From Burkholderia sp. WSM2232 (GTDB lineage: Bacteria; Pseudomonadota; Gammaproteobacteria; Burkholderiales; Burkholderiaceae): a stretch of DNA of 64,000 bases. A program made the position numbers and the translations under genes. The stretch's first letter is position 1, and each line of letters starts with the position of its first letter. The notes below the pieces were generated by a model. The model did not search any database, was not told the origin of the DNA, and saw only the letters and a list, made by a program, of their open reading frames with translations. Location: positions 62,001-126,000 of the forward strand of contig NZ_AWZV01000004.1 of assembly GCF_000472545.1 (NCBI RefSeq), in the 5' to 3' direction. This document shows positions 16,763 through 25,987 of this stretch, one piece after another.

Positions 16763-17200
16763 TCAGTCGCCGATAAACTTGCGAAGCAGCCGATCGAACT
16801 CAGCGAACTCGGCCTTCGAAAAATTGCGCAGGCGTGCATTCAGCACATGTGGTGCGACTTCCCGCATTCGCTCGGCGACTTTCTGCCCGGCGGCCGTCAA
16901 CGTTAAATTGACCACCCGGCGGTCGCCCGGGTCACGCGAGCGCTGCAGCAGCCCGTTCGACTCGAGCTTATCCAGCATTCGCGTCATCAGGCCCGTGTCG
17001 ATTCCCAGCATTTTGGACAACTCGAAAGGCGTATTCGCGATGCCTTGCTTCATCGAAAGCAGAATGCCCATTTGCGGGCCCGTGATCTCCAGATCCTTGA
17101 GCGCCGCGTCCATTTCGGCGGACAACAGATTTCTTGCCTTGACGAGTTTCAGGCCAATGCTGTTCGTGATTATGAAGTTGCGGGGCGTGTAGTGATTCAT
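16763..17200 (-). CDS. MarR family transcriptional regulator
   Basis: A 145-residue winged-helix MarR protein: N-terminal dimerisation helices, recognition region SKMLGIDTGLMTRMLDKLES and wing with RDPGDRRVVNLTLT, which carries the conserved DxRxxxL-type wing. ATG 17200 was chosen because GGAGG stands 7 bp upstream; the open frame reaches 17329. It is transcribed toward the emrB operon but separated by a 600-bp region. Matching palindromes before both units indicate that it represses itself and the pump, with relief by pump substrates such as phenolic compounds (family knowledge, not shown here). Confidence 0.92.
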   Translation of the reverse strand: MNHYTPRNFIITNSIGLKLVKARNLLSAEMDAALKDLEITGPQMGILLSMKQGIANTPFELSKMLGIDTGLMTRMLDKLESNGLLQRSRDPGDRRVVNLTLTAAGQKVAERMREVAPHVLNARLRNFSKAEFAEFDRLLRKFIGD

Positions 17201-17224
17201 CGTGACGTCCTCCAGATCGCACCC

Positions 17225-17252
17225 GACAATATCTGCGTTGTCAGATATTGTC
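17225..17252. promoter_or_regulatory. MarR operator-like palindrome upstream of marR
   Basis: Perfect 11-bp inverted repeat GACAATATCTG-N6-CAGATATTGTC, 25 bp before the marR start codon. Its core TATCTG-N6-CAGATA is identical in arms and spacing to the site before emrB. Confidence 0.75.
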
Positions 17253-17561
17253 AATAGACGGGGACGTAGCGGATGTCGCACACAAGCTCGGCAAACCAAC
17301 GGGCATGGAAGCGCGACCCCTGAACGCATAAGCCCGCTCGCAACTGCGGGCGGGCGCGTTGACGACCGGCCAGACGACCGGCCGCGACGACTCGCGCGCG
17401 CTTAGCTACTCATTCAAAGTGCATGCGCGACTCACACGCGCGAAGCGCGGGTTCGCACGTACTCGCTTGGCCCATGCGTTGCTGCTAACGCGGACAATCC
17501 CTACAGTCATGCTCGATTTCTCTCGGGTGCCGGAAGTCGCTCGGCCATCGTCAGTGACATC

Positions 17562-18386
17562 CTACGACAGTCGAGCGAAGCTCAATATGTCCTGATTGAG
17601 GCGATCCTTATGCGTGTAGTAGAGAGCATGATAGGCGCCGTCGTAGACGACAAATTTCGCACTCGGAATTAGCGAGGCGGACTTTTTGCCTGAAAGCTCG
17701 ATTGGCACAACAGGGTCTGCGCCCCCGTGAATGACCAACGTAGGGATGTCGAACTTTGCCAGGTCTGGACGCAGGTCGGTTTCCGAAAAGGAGGCAATGC
17801 AGTCATGGGTCGCCTTGATGCTTGCTTTAATTGCCATATCGAATGTCCAGTCCAGCATCGCCTGCGTGACCGCGGATGGGTCACGATCGGCCCCGGTAAA
17901 AGCGCGGCCGAAATTAATCAGAAATTCGGCGCGATCTTTAACTACGCCGGCCCGCAGCCCATCGAAGACGTCTCGGGGCACCCCCGCCGGATTATCGGCC
18001 CGCGTCACTAGCAAAGGGGTGGTCGCGCTGAGCAGAACGACCTTGGCGATACGCTTCGATCCACGAGTACCGATGTATCGAGCAACTTCTCCACCGCCCA
18101 TCGAGTAGCCGACCAGGATGGCGTCGGTGAGGTCGAGTTGCTTGATCAGCTCGTCCAGATCATTGGTAAGAGTATCGTAGTCGTAGCCCGACCACGGCTG
18201 ACTGGAACGTCCGAAACCTCGACGATCATAGGCGATCACCCGGAATCCATTGTTGGCGAGAAAAAGCGCCTGGTATTCCCACATGTCGGCGCTCACAAGC
18301 CACCCGCTGACCAGGATGATTGGCTGACCGGTACCCCAGTCGTTGTAAAAAATCTCCGTACCGTCAGGTGTAGTGATCCGGCTCAT
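17562..18386 (-). CDS. alpha/beta hydrolase, non-heme chloroperoxidase-like esterase
   Basis: A 274-residue alpha/beta hydrolase close in layout to cofactor-free haloperoxidases and arylesterases. The nucleophile elbow is GYSMGGGE with Ser95. The acid lies in HGGADPVVP and the histidine in DGAYHALY near the C terminus. The usual HGWPLSADMWEYQ stretch appears as SGWLVSADMWEYQ, so the first oxyanion-loop His is Ser. AAGGA stands before ATG 18386. It is monocistronic between the MarR region and LysR debris. Likely activities are esterase or perhydrolase. Confidence 0.9.
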   Translation of the reverse strand: MSRITTPDGTEIFYNDWGTGQPIILVSGWLVSADMWEYQALFLANNGFRVIAYDRRGFGRSSQPWSGYDYDTLTNDLDELIKQLDLTDAILVGYSMGGGEVARYIGTRGSKRIAKVVLLSATTPLLVTRADNPAGVPRDVFDGLRAGVVKDRAEFLINFGRAFTGADRDPSAVTQAMLDWTFDMAIKASIKATHDCIASFSETDLRPDLAKFDIPTLVIHGGADPVVPIELSGKKSASLIPSAKFVVYDGAYHALYYTHKDRLNQDILSFARLS

Positions 18387-18659
18387 CTGCGAGTTCCTTA
18401 TGATGATAGATGGACATTGTCGTCACGTCGCTGCTGTCGGCGTATCGGTTCAGGAGGAGCGTCGCGCCACGCTTCCAGCCACTGGGCCAATGATAGTTTT
18501 GGTAGCAGCTTCAGGTTCTGAAATGTTCTTAAGGGCTCTAGCGCATTGCGAGCGAGCCAGGCGCTAGCTGCCTGTCCCTCCTTGCTTCGCCACACCTCTT
18601 TCAAAGGGTTGCAGTGCCGGGCGTTTGTGTTAGTTGGCGGCTGACGCCTTGCCGGACGC

Positions 18660-19520
18660 AATTTCGCAACAAGCCCTTTCGAGCAAACTGGGTGTTAGTC
18701 CGCGCGGAGGGATGCGACCTCGTCGAGGTGAGCTACAACGAACGCATCGGTGTTCAATAGACGCACGAGGCGATCGCGAGGCTATTGCCCGCATCGAGCC
18801 GCAACTCGGCTCGATCAACTTGTCGTCAGGATAATTTTCCCCGCGTTCGCCGCCGATTCCATGCGTCGATGTGAGTCGGCCGCGCGCCAGAGGAAACGTA
18901 CTGTCGACAACGGGCTCCCGGAGGTGTCGGTCGACCTCCTGCTGTCCCAACGCATGCCGAATCTGCTTGAAGAGCAACTAGATATCGGTATTGTGATTAC
19001 GCGAACGCTACCCGACTCGGCCTACGTCAGTCAGAACATAGGCACCAGCCATTGCGTCCTCGCAGCATCACTCAAGTATCTGGCAGCGCATCCGGCGCCG
19101 GCGTGCCCGGAAGACCTTATCGACGATCAGTGCGTCCTGCCCGCCACAGTCGGTTATGCGCCCGACGAGTGGCATCTCCAGAGCGCTGCTGGCGAGGCTA
19201 TTTTTCGCCCAGCCGGCCCACATTTGAGCGTCAACGATATGGGCTCGATGTCACAAGCCCTTCGGGATGGCGCGGGCATCGGCATCCTTGCGGGGTTCTC
19301 AGCGATAGATGACCTGCGCAGCGGCGCGCTCGTTCGCGTACTGCCCGGGTATCACACACAGGTGCGCAACGTCTATGTGGTTTATCCATCTCGACAGCTC
19401 GTCGACGCGAAAATCAAACGGTTCGTCGTGATGTTGAAGACCCACGTGGGGGACCATCTGGACGCTTACACGAGAGAACTCGACCTCGCTCCGGCCACAA
19501 TTGCCCCGCCGGATCGCTAG
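18660..19520 (+). pseudogene. LysR-type regulator, decayed N-terminal half
   Basis: From about base 18910 to the stop at 19518-19520 the frame encodes a good LysR effector-binding domain: PEVSVDLLLSQRMPNLLEEQ, DIGIVITRTLPDS, DGAGIGILAGF and DLRSGALVRVLPGY. The required N-terminal helix-turn-helix is absent. Upstream, fragments that could be its remains are scattered over frames: SSKLGVSPR near 18675 and REAIARIEPQLGS near 18770, separated by stops. The gene is therefore broken by deletions and frameshifts. The truncated open frame starts at 18750 and has no good start signal. Confidence 0.75.
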
Positions 19521-19586
19521 TTTCAGATGAAGGGGAAGGGAGTCTGCGCGAAGGCCACTCAGTCGCTGTATGTGGCAAGCGCCCAT

Positions 19587-19800
19587 TCAACGGTAGCAGA
19601 CGAACTGCGCGCCATACGGCGCAAAACGGCCCTTCCAGTGGACGCGCTCGGAATCATTGCCCGGCGGAGTCTCGCGCATCAAAACGTAGCCGAGGCCACT
19701 AACTGTCTTGATCACGTCGCTGCCGAGCCTGGTGTGAAGGAGATGAATGAGCACTTCCACTGCGTTGCTCTCGATCTCCTGACCGCGACCGTTGATGGCT
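19587..19800 (-). pseudogene. C-terminal fragment of an OmpR-family response regulator
   Basis: Read on the minus strand, the frame ending at TGA 19587-19589 contains QEIESNAVEVLIHLLHTRLG, then SDVIKTVSGLGYVLMRE. This is the recognition helix and wing of the trans_reg_C domain of QseB/PmrA-type response regulators. Only about 60-65 residues remain and no receiver domain, start codon or cognate kinase is nearby. It is a gene fragment directly after the betaine-binding-like gene. Confidence 0.75.
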
Positions 19801-19825
19801 CGCGGTTTTCCATACGCGAAGCGCT

Positions 19826-20611
19826 TCAGCGTGTCGCCGAGCCTTCTTCCAAACCCGATTTCATCGAACTCGCGCGAGAGAGAACGAAGTCGAGGCGGCT
19901 CGTCTCCCGATTACCCAAAGTGAGTTGCCGCAACGCATTCAAAGCGGCCTGCGGAATCTTTTCGAGCGCCGCTTTGCGCACAATCAGAGTCGCATCGTCG
20001 GTGCCCCCAAGAAGTCCCTTGGGGTCTTTCAATTCACGAATGCTGTACTGTTCGTGCAAATATTGCGGGCTCCACAATGGGACGACGACCCAACGCCGCT
20101 CTTTGACGGCGGATTCAAAGGCGCGCGTGCAATCGTCGAGCGTGCCGTTCTCGAAGTAATAGCCGGCCTCCCGCAAACCGTACTGAATGATCATTTCCCG
20201 AGAAAATCGACTGATCCCGGCCCCGGGGTTGATGCCCTGAATGAGTTTCGTCATTTTCCCGGCCACGTCCGGCCTCTTCAGGTCGGCCACACTGCTCACC
20301 GCACTCTCCGGCACATAGTCGGGCACGCCCCACAAGGCGTACGGACGATAAAGCACGGTGATCTTGTCTACCTCATGCTCGAACGGCGCCAGATAGATAC
20401 TGTGGCTGCTCGGTAGCCAGGCACTGCTGAGCATATCGGCCTTGCCGTTGCGCAGTGTTTCAAAGGCCTGCTCGTGCGCAGCGAAGACCTCATCGACCGC
20501 AACACCATACTCATGCAACAGGCTTCGAACCACGCCGGATGCAGCGCGATGAAACGAGAGATCGATAGTGACCAGTGTGATGCGGGGATGGGCTGAAGCA
20601 GCTCCGGTCAT
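19826..20611 (-). CDS. glycine betaine/choline-type ABC substrate-binding-like protein (OpuAC family)
   Basis: About 261 residues from ATG 20611. The OpuAC/ProX pattern is seen as AHEQAFETLRNGKADMLSSAWLPS, then PDVAGKMTKLIQGINPGAGI and WVVVPLWSPQYLHEQYSIRE, all typical ligand-pocket regions with aromatic residues. No signal peptide or lipobox is present and no ABC permease or ATPase is adjacent, so it may act as a cytosolic binding protein or be an orphan. The C terminus overlaps nothing; a response-regulator fragment follows. A nitroreductase gene lies 14 bp upstream on the same strand. Confidence 0.75.
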   Translation of the reverse strand: MTGAASAHPRITLVTIDLSFHRAASGVVRSLLHEYGVAVDEVFAAHEQAFETLRNGKADMLSSAWLPSSHSIYLAPFEHEVDKITVLYRPYALWGVPDYVPESAVSSVADLKRPDVAGKMTKLIQGINPGAGISRFSREMIIQYGLREAGYYFENGTLDDCTRAFESAVKERRWVVVPLWSPQYLHEQYSIRELKDPKGLLGGTDDATLIVRKAALEKIPQAALNALRQLTLGNRETSRLDFVLSRASSMKSGLEEGSATR

Positions 20612-20625
20612 GATCACTCTCTCTT

Positions 20626-21279
20626 TCAGATGAAGGTGAAGATCTGTTCGCGCGGCAAACGCGACTTGGGCAGATCCGCGTTGAAGTCTTCGCTACTGCG
20701 GTGTCCCAGCGCGACAAGCACCACGCTCGTCAGCCCTCTTTCGCGCAAGCCGAGACTCGCATCGAGCGCCCGGCTGTCGAACCCTTCCATTGGTGTCGCA
20801 TCGACGCCGAGTATCGCCGCCCCGAGAAGCAGCCCTCCCAGTGCGAGATAAACCTGCTTCTCCATCCACTGCGAGGTGTCGCGCAACTCGTACTTGTGCA
20901 TGTCCACGTATGAGCGGCGGCTCTTGTCCTGACCTGCCTGCATTTGCGGTGTCCTGAAACGACCGTCCGCGGCTTCACGCTCAAGAACGCTTTGTAGATG
21001 GCGCTCATCCATTGACTCGCGCATGCACATTGCGATGACGTGCGATGCGTTGAGCACTTTCGGTTCGTTGTACGCGTACGCGTTAGTGGTCGACTGAGCG
21101 ATGCGGGCGCGACCTTCAGGCGTCGATGCAACGACGAAATGCCAGGGTTGCGAATTGACCGACGAGGGCGATTGGTGCAGGACGGTGAGCAACGTTTCAA
21201 TCTGCTCAGCGGGTACCGGCGTACCTGCTTCGAAGGCTTTCACGGTGTGGCGAAGGCGAACTGCGTCAGCGAGATTCAT
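20626..21279 (-). CDS. oxygen-insensitive NAD(P)H nitroreductase (NfsB-like)
   Basis: A 217-residue FMN-dependent nitroreductase, the usual length for NfsB. Visible features are the N-terminal RHTVKAFE, the FMN-site SPSSVNSQPWHFVV, and GVDATPMEGFD and LGLRERGLTSVVLVALGHRS near the C terminus. TTGGAG stands before ATG 21279; the open frame continues upstream across the next gene but without a signal. It reduces nitroaromatics or quinones in the cytosol. It lies 31 bp downstream of an MRJP-like gene on the same strand, and an operon is likely. Confidence 0.92.
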   Translation of the reverse strand: MNLADAVRLRHTVKAFEAGTPVPAEQIETLLTVLHQSPSSVNSQPWHFVVASTPEGRARIAQSTTNAYAYNEPKVLNASHVIAMCMRESMDERHLQSVLEREAADGRFRTPQMQAGQDKSRRSYVDMHKYELRDTSQWMEKQVYLALGGLLLGAAILGVDATPMEGFDSRALDASLGLRERGLTSVVLVALGHRSSEDFNADLPKSRLPREQIFTFI

Positions 21280-21310
21280 GATTGACTCCAAGGATGGATA
21301 GGTGAATGTG

Positions 21311-22534
21311 TCAGAACGTTGGTGCGGGGCCGGCGCCAATGCGCACGCGGAAGAGGGCGTACGGCTTCTTGCGCTCGTCCTTGCCGCCGTGAAAGACGGG
21401 TTGGCGATGAAGCTGATTCGCCGTGAAGTACAGGTATCCGTCGGTGCCGACCGACAGCGTGTCGGGCCACAGCACGCGCGGGTCGTGCACAATGGTCTGC
21501 CACTCGCCGCCAGGTTCGAGCTTGCGGATGGAGTCGTGCTCGTAGTCGCCTGCATAGACGGTGCCGTTTGCATCGCTTTCGAGGCCGTCAGAAGCACCTT
21601 TCTCGCCGAGGTCTTTTACAGCGGCCGAGAGTTGTGCTTCGCTGATCGACGGGTCGCGCAGCATTGCGGTGGGCACCGAATACAAGTGCCGGCTGGAAAG
21701 CGGGCAGTAGTAGAGCGTCTTGCCGTCCGGCGAAAGCGCGATGCCGTCCGAGGCAACGGTGAACGGCGCGCTCTTGCCGTTGGCGTCCCGCACTTTGAGG
21801 GTTTCGCCTTCCACTACAGGCACGAAGCCCGGGTCGGCGGAGGTCGAAACGTCACCGGTAAGGCGTCGCAATGCCTTGCCGGAATCGAGATCGATCACGA
21901 TCAATCCACCGGTGCCGCTCAACGACGAGTCGGTCACATACGCGACGCCCGCTTTGCCCACGCGAAAGTCGAACCGCACGTCATTCACGTAGGATCGTTC
22001 GCGCATGACACTGGCCGGAAAAACCAGCGTCTTCACCACGCTATTCGTCGCGAGGTCTATGGCGACCAGCTTTGCGCCTCCTGCTACAGGATTCGAGAAG
22101 TTGGGCGCGGCCGTATCAAGCACCCATAGCCGTCCGCGACCGTCTGCAACCACGCTTTGAACGCTCAGAAAGTGCGTGGCTGCATGCGAAGCGTCGGCGC
22201 GATTGATCTCCGTATTCGGATACGCGACCACCTTGCCGTCGCGCAACTCGGCAACGGTGGCCTGCACGTCGTCGCCCCAGCGCGGAAAGTTGACGAAGAT
22301 CCGGCCGGTCTCAGTGACGCTCACGCCGGTTGGCATTGGACCCGTGAATGTGGCGACTGTTTCAATGGAACCGATGGTACGTTCCGTGGCCTGGTTCGAG
22401 GACGGCCGATCCGACGACGCCTGAGCGAGCGCGGGATGCGTGACCACGCCGGCGAAGCTCAGCGCCGCTGCAAATGCAATCGCTGCGCGGCGTATCAGGT
22501 GGCTGTTCGTGCTTTCTTGATGGATGGAATGCAT
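21311..22534 (-). CDS. secreted MRJP/yellow-family beta-propeller protein
   Basis: A 407-residue protein with a signal peptide (RRAAIAFAAALSFAGVVTHPALAQA). The mature part matches the major-royal-jelly/yellow family (six-bladed propeller related to gluconolactonase/SMP-30): FVNFPRWGDDV, LWVLDTAAPNF, YVNDVRFD, YVTDSSLSGTGGLIVIDL, DGIALSPDG and VLWPDTLSV. CGGAGAA precedes ATG 22534. It is followed by nfsB. The activity of bacterial members is not established; lactonase-like or dopachrome-tautomerase-like roles are sometimes assigned. A cytosolic paralogue lies at 31062-32189. Confidence 0.88.
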   Translation of the reverse strand: MHSIHQESTNSHLIRRAAIAFAAALSFAGVVTHPALAQASSDRPSSNQATERTIGSIETVATFTGPMPTGVSVTETGRIFVNFPRWGDDVQATVAELRDGKVVAYPNTEINRADASHAATHFLSVQSVVADGRGRLWVLDTAAPNFSNPVAGGAKLVAIDLATNSVVKTLVFPASVMRERSYVNDVRFDFRVGKAGVAYVTDSSLSGTGGLIVIDLDSGKALRRLTGDVSTSADPGFVPVVEGETLKVRDANGKSAPFTVASDGIALSPDGKTLYYCPLSSRHLYSVPTAMLRDPSISEAQLSAAVKDLGEKGASDGLESDANGTVYAGDYEHDSIRKLEPGGEWQTIVHDPRVLWPDTLSVGTDGYLYFTANQLHRQPVFHGGKDERKKPYALFRVRIGAGPAPTF

Positions 22535-22591
22535 GGATATTCTCCGTTTGTAGTGATGTTGCAAGTGACCTAAGCGAGAAGTCCGGACAAA

Positions 22592-23599
22592 CTAGAAGCC
22601 TTCCAGCACGATCTTTCCGCGAGCACGTCCGCTTTCGATGAGCGCATGAGCGCGGCGCAGATTTGTTGCATTGATGGCTCCGAAGTGCTCGGCCATGGTG
22701 GTGCGCAGCGTGCCATCGTCGATGAGTGCTGACACGCGGTTGAGAATTTCGTGTTGCCTGATCATGTCGGTGGTTTCGAACAACGACCGTGTGAACATCA
22801 ACTCCCAATGCAGCGAAATGGACTTGCGCTTGAGCGGGACCGCATCGAGCGTGTCGGGGTCGTCGACGACGCCGAGCCGGCCTTGGGGCGCGAGTGCCTC
22901 GACGAGCTGCGGATAGTGAAGATCCGTCTGAGTCAGGCTCGCGACGTAACACACCTGCGGCGAGCCGATACGGCAAAGGCCTTCCAGCAACGGTTGCGAG
23001 TGGTCGATTACATCGTGCGCGCCAAGTGCTTCGACCCATTCACGCGTTTCGGGCCGGGAAGCGGTACCAATCACGCGCAGTTTGGTAAGACGACGTGAAA
23101 GTTGTGTGAGCATCGAGCCCACACCGCCGGCAGCGCCGACGATCAGAAGCGTGTCCCCCGAGCCTGCGTTCTCGGCCACGCCGAGCCGGTCGAAGAGCAG
23201 TTCCCACGCGGTCAGCGACGTCAACGGAAGCGCCGCGGCTTGCGCATCCGAAAGCGTGGCAGGCTTGCGGCCGGCAATGCGCTCGTCCACGAGCGCGTAT
23301 TGCGCATACGCGCCGGGGCGGGCAATGCTTCCCGCGTAGAAGACCTTGTCGCCTCGCGCGAACATCGACACCTTGTCGCCAACGGCCTCGACGGTTCCTA
23401 CGGCGTCCCAGCCGAGCACGCGCGGAGTTTCGGTCGGCGAGCCCATGCGGACTTTCGTGTCCACTGGATTGACGGCAATCGCGTCGATTTTCACCAGCAG
23501 GTCGTGCGATGCGGGTTCAGGCGTGGGCAGGTCGAAATCGACGAGCGAATCGGGATGGTCGGCGGGAAGGCCATGCTGCGTATAGACCACTGCTTTCAT
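22592..23599 (-). CDS. zinc-less alcohol dehydrogenase family (quinone-oxidoreductase-like)
   Basis: About 335 residues of the MDR superfamily. It has a GroES-like N-terminal domain (DAIAVNPVDTKVRMG, GWDAVGTVEAVG) and a Rossmann domain (IVGAAGGVGSMLTQLSRRL, then VIGTASRPE). Catalytic zinc ligands of true alcohol dehydrogenases are absent, and the pattern fits the ZADH/YhdH-like quinone reductase group. Start 23599 has GGAG at 7 bp; an ATG at 23605 overlaps that signal. A LysR gene diverges 140 bp away and probably controls it. Confidence 0.9.
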   Translation of the reverse strand: MKAVVYTQHGLPADHPDSLVDFDLPTPEPASHDLLVKIDAIAVNPVDTKVRMGSPTETPRVLGWDAVGTVEAVGDKVSMFARGDKVFYAGSIARPGAYAQYALVDERIAGRKPATLSDAQAAALPLTSLTAWELLFDRLGVAENAGSGDTLLIVGAAGGVGSMLTQLSRRLTKLRVIGTASRPETREWVEALGAHDVIDHSQPLLEGLCRIGSPQVCYVASLTQTDLHYPQLVEALAPQGRLGVVDDPDTLDAVPLKRKSISLHWELMFTRSLFETTDMIRQHEILNRVSALIDDGTLRTTMAEHFGAINATNLRRAHALIESGRARGKIVLEGF

Positions 23600-23739
23600 G
23601 CGCATGCTCCAGGTACGTGATAAAGGATCTCAGCGATTGCCAAGCTCATGTGCCGCTGTTGTGTGGCTGAATTCTGGCGCGACCGCATAGGTGCGAAAAA
23701 GCAGTTAAATTAGGCAGGACTTTCACTCCTGGAATGAAA

Positions 23740-24672
23740 ATGGTCCGTCTGGAAGACCTTCAACTGTTTGTGAGGACCGCGGCGCTCGGCAGCTTTTCAA
23801 ATGCGGCGAGAGAGGCAGACCTTCTCCCTGGCCAGGTCAGCGCGGCGATCTTGCGGCTCGAGCGCGAGCTCGACGTCCGTCTCTTTGCGCGCTCCACCCG
23901 CAGTCTCAAACTCACTGCGGAAGGGGAGCAGTACCTTCCCTACGCGCAAGAAGTCCTCTCCATGCTTCATGAAGGCCGCGAACGTCTGCATGGAGAAAGA
24001 CATGCGCTACAAGGCACGTTGCGTATCGCGGCGCCATCCGACCTCGGCCGCAATAACCTGCTGCAATGGCTGGGGGCATTTCGCGATCTGCATCCGAAGC
24101 TGACCTTGCGGCTGTCACTATCGGATCATGTGACCGACGTCTTTCGCGATCCGGTGGATCTGGCAATCCGGTATGGTTCCGTGGAACAGGCGAGCTACGT
24201 TGCGCTTGCCCTTGCCGTGAACAATCGAAGGGTGTTGGTGGCTTCGCCGGAGTACCTCAAGCGACGCGGCGCGCCGGCTTCGCTCGATGAACTCGTATTA
24301 CACGATTGCCTGCCCTACGTGCTGGGTGGGCGGGTGTATGACCGCTGGTCGTTTCCGGCCAATGGCGTGCGGAGGCAGGTTACGGTAAAAGGCACGCTGC
24401 TTTGCGACGACGCGGAAATTGCAAGGCGATGGGCGGTGGAAGGTCGGGGCATCGCTTATAAATCATGGCTCGACGTTCACGACGATGTGATAGCCGGCCG
24501 ATTGCAAGTTCTATTGCCCGACCAACCGGGGGAAACGGCGCCGCTGAACCTCGTGTGTCCTCACCGCCGCCAGTTCTCGCCAGCGGTGAGATATCTTCAT
24601 GCTCATCTCAGCGAACGGGTGCTGCCAATGAGCGCAGCCATGCTCGAGTACGCGAGCGCGCGCGTGGAGTGA
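23740..24672 (+). CDS. LysR family transcriptional regulator
   Basis: About 310 residues, full-length LysR. The N-terminal helix-turn-helix (DLQLFVRTAALGSFSNAARE, LARSTRSLKLTAEGE region) and effector domain (GTLRIAAPSDLGRNNL, VDLAIRYGS, CDDAEIARRWAVEGRGIAYK) match the AaeR/DmlR-like subgroup. The ATG at 23734 is an alternative start; GGA stands 6 bp before 23740. It diverges from the quinone-oxidoreductase-like gene, the usual LysR target arrangement. Confidence 0.9.
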   Translation: MVRLEDLQLFVRTAALGSFSNAAREADLLPGQVSAAILRLERELDVRLFARSTRSLKLTAEGEQYLPYAQEVLSMLHEGRERLHGERHALQGTLRIAAPSDLGRNNLLQWLGAFRDLHPKLTLRLSLSDHVTDVFRDPVDLAIRYGSVEQASYVALALAVNNRRVLVASPEYLKRRGAPASLDELVLHDCLPYVLGGRVYDRWSFPANGVRRQVTVKGTLLCDDAEIARRWAVEGRGIAYKSWLDVHDDVIAGRLQVLLPDQPGETAPLNLVCPHRRQFSPAVRYLHAHLSERVLPMSAAMLEYASARVE

Positions 24673-24721
24673 CGACAAAGCGTTACAGCACAGCCCAAAG
24701 GCCGGTTCCCGTGGCACGCTC

Positions 24722-25876
24722 TCAATTCTTCGGCACCTTGTCGATGCCCGCGCCCGGATTGCTCGCGTTGACCAGGTCGGGCGATTTCACCGCGCGCAAT
24801 GTCTCGCGTTGCGCTTCGGTATCGATGCGACGCGTGCGCTCGAACGGTTCGAGCTTCACAGGGGCGCCGGTCTCGAGCGCCTCGACGATGCCTTCCAGCA
24901 CGCGCACATCGGCGTAACCTTCTTCGACGTCGGGCTCCGGTTGCCGGTCGTTCAGGATGCAGTCGGAGAAGTACTTCATCTCGCCGCCGAAGTGATCGGT
25001 GTTCCTGAACGAATGCGATTCTTCGTCCTGGCCGATGGTCATCTGCTGCGTCGGCTTGCCGTACGTATAGCAGGGCTGCATGGCGATACTGCCTTTCGTG
25101 CCGACCGCGAAAAACGAATCCAGGTTGTTGAGCGCATACGACAGCACGAACTGCGCGAGCCGGTCGCCGGGGAAGCGGAGCGTGACCGACACGGTATCGT
25201 CGAAGTCGCCAAGGCCGGTGCCCGGTGTGCGGACGCCGACGGCCGAGACCACCTCGGTCGGCTCCGCTTCGAACACGTAGCGCGCGGCATTGACCGGATA
25301 GGGACCCATATCGAAGATCGGCCCGGCGGCAATGCCGCTTTTCGCGCGATGGTTGTCCGGGTCGACCTTTTGCACGAACGTTGACGAGAACACTCGCACA
25401 TCGCCCAGGTCTCCAGAACGAATGCGCTCGATCGTGGCAAGCGTGCCCGGCTCGAAGTGCAGACGGTAAGCGACCATGAGCTTTGCCCTCGATGCCTTGA
25501 CCGCTTCGCGAATCGCGTTGCACTGCTGCGTGGATATCTCCAGCGGCTTTTCAACCAGCACGTGCACACCGGCCGCGAGCGCGGGAATCGCGAACTCGGC
25601 ATGGCGCCAGTTGGGCGTGGCGAGATAGATCGCATCGACCTTGCCGGACTGCAGCATCTGGTCGAATTGCTCGTAGCTGTAGGTATCGGCAACACCGTAT
25701 TGCTTGCCGACTTCGCGTGCCTTCTCCGGGTCGCCCGTGACCAGTGCGGTAATTTCGGAGTTATCGGTATGCCTGACGCCCGGCATCATGGCTTCCTGCG
25801 AGATGTCGCCAACGCCCACAATCGCATAACGTACTTTCTTGCCGCTGCCGCGCCCAATTGCTGAAAGAATGCTCAT
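24722..25876 (-). CDS. Gfo/Idh/MocA family NAD(P)-dependent oxidoreductase
   Basis: A 384-residue sugar-dehydrogenase-like enzyme. The Rossmann fold shows VRYAIVGVGDISQEAMMPG; the EKPLE motif is present as VLVEKPLEIS near residue 115. The C-terminal domain has FDMGPYPVNAARY and RLHFEPGTL, close to glucose-fructose oxidoreductase. GAGGA stands before ATG 25876. There is no signal peptide. The enzyme is likely to oxidise or reduce a sugar or polyol with a nicotinamide cofactor. It stands apart from the tannase operon by 111 bp, on the same strand. Confidence 0.9.
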   Translation of the reverse strand: MSILSAIGRGSGKKVRYAIVGVGDISQEAMMPGVRHTDNSEITALVTGDPEKAREVGKQYGVADTYSYEQFDQMLQSGKVDAIYLATPNWRHAEFAIPALAAGVHVLVEKPLEISTQQCNAIREAVKASRAKLMVAYRLHFEPGTLATIERIRSGDLGDVRVFSSTFVQKVDPDNHRAKSGIAAGPIFDMGPYPVNAARYVFEAEPTEVVSAVGVRTPGTGLGDFDDTVSVTLRFPGDRLAQFVLSYALNNLDSFFAVGTKGSIAMQPCYTYGKPTQQMTIGQDEESHSFRNTDHFGGEMKYFSDCILNDRQPEPDVEEGYADVRVLEGIVEALETGAPVKLEPFERTRRIDTEAQRETLRAVKSPDLVNASNPGAGIDKVPKN

Positions 25877-25987
25877 GACGTAATCCTCGTGAATGGTGAT
25901 TGCGCCAGCCACTGAGCGCCGGCGCATGGCTTCACGATTCGTCTGCGCAATCTTTATTCCAGACGGTTCAACGATGCGGCCCTACGC

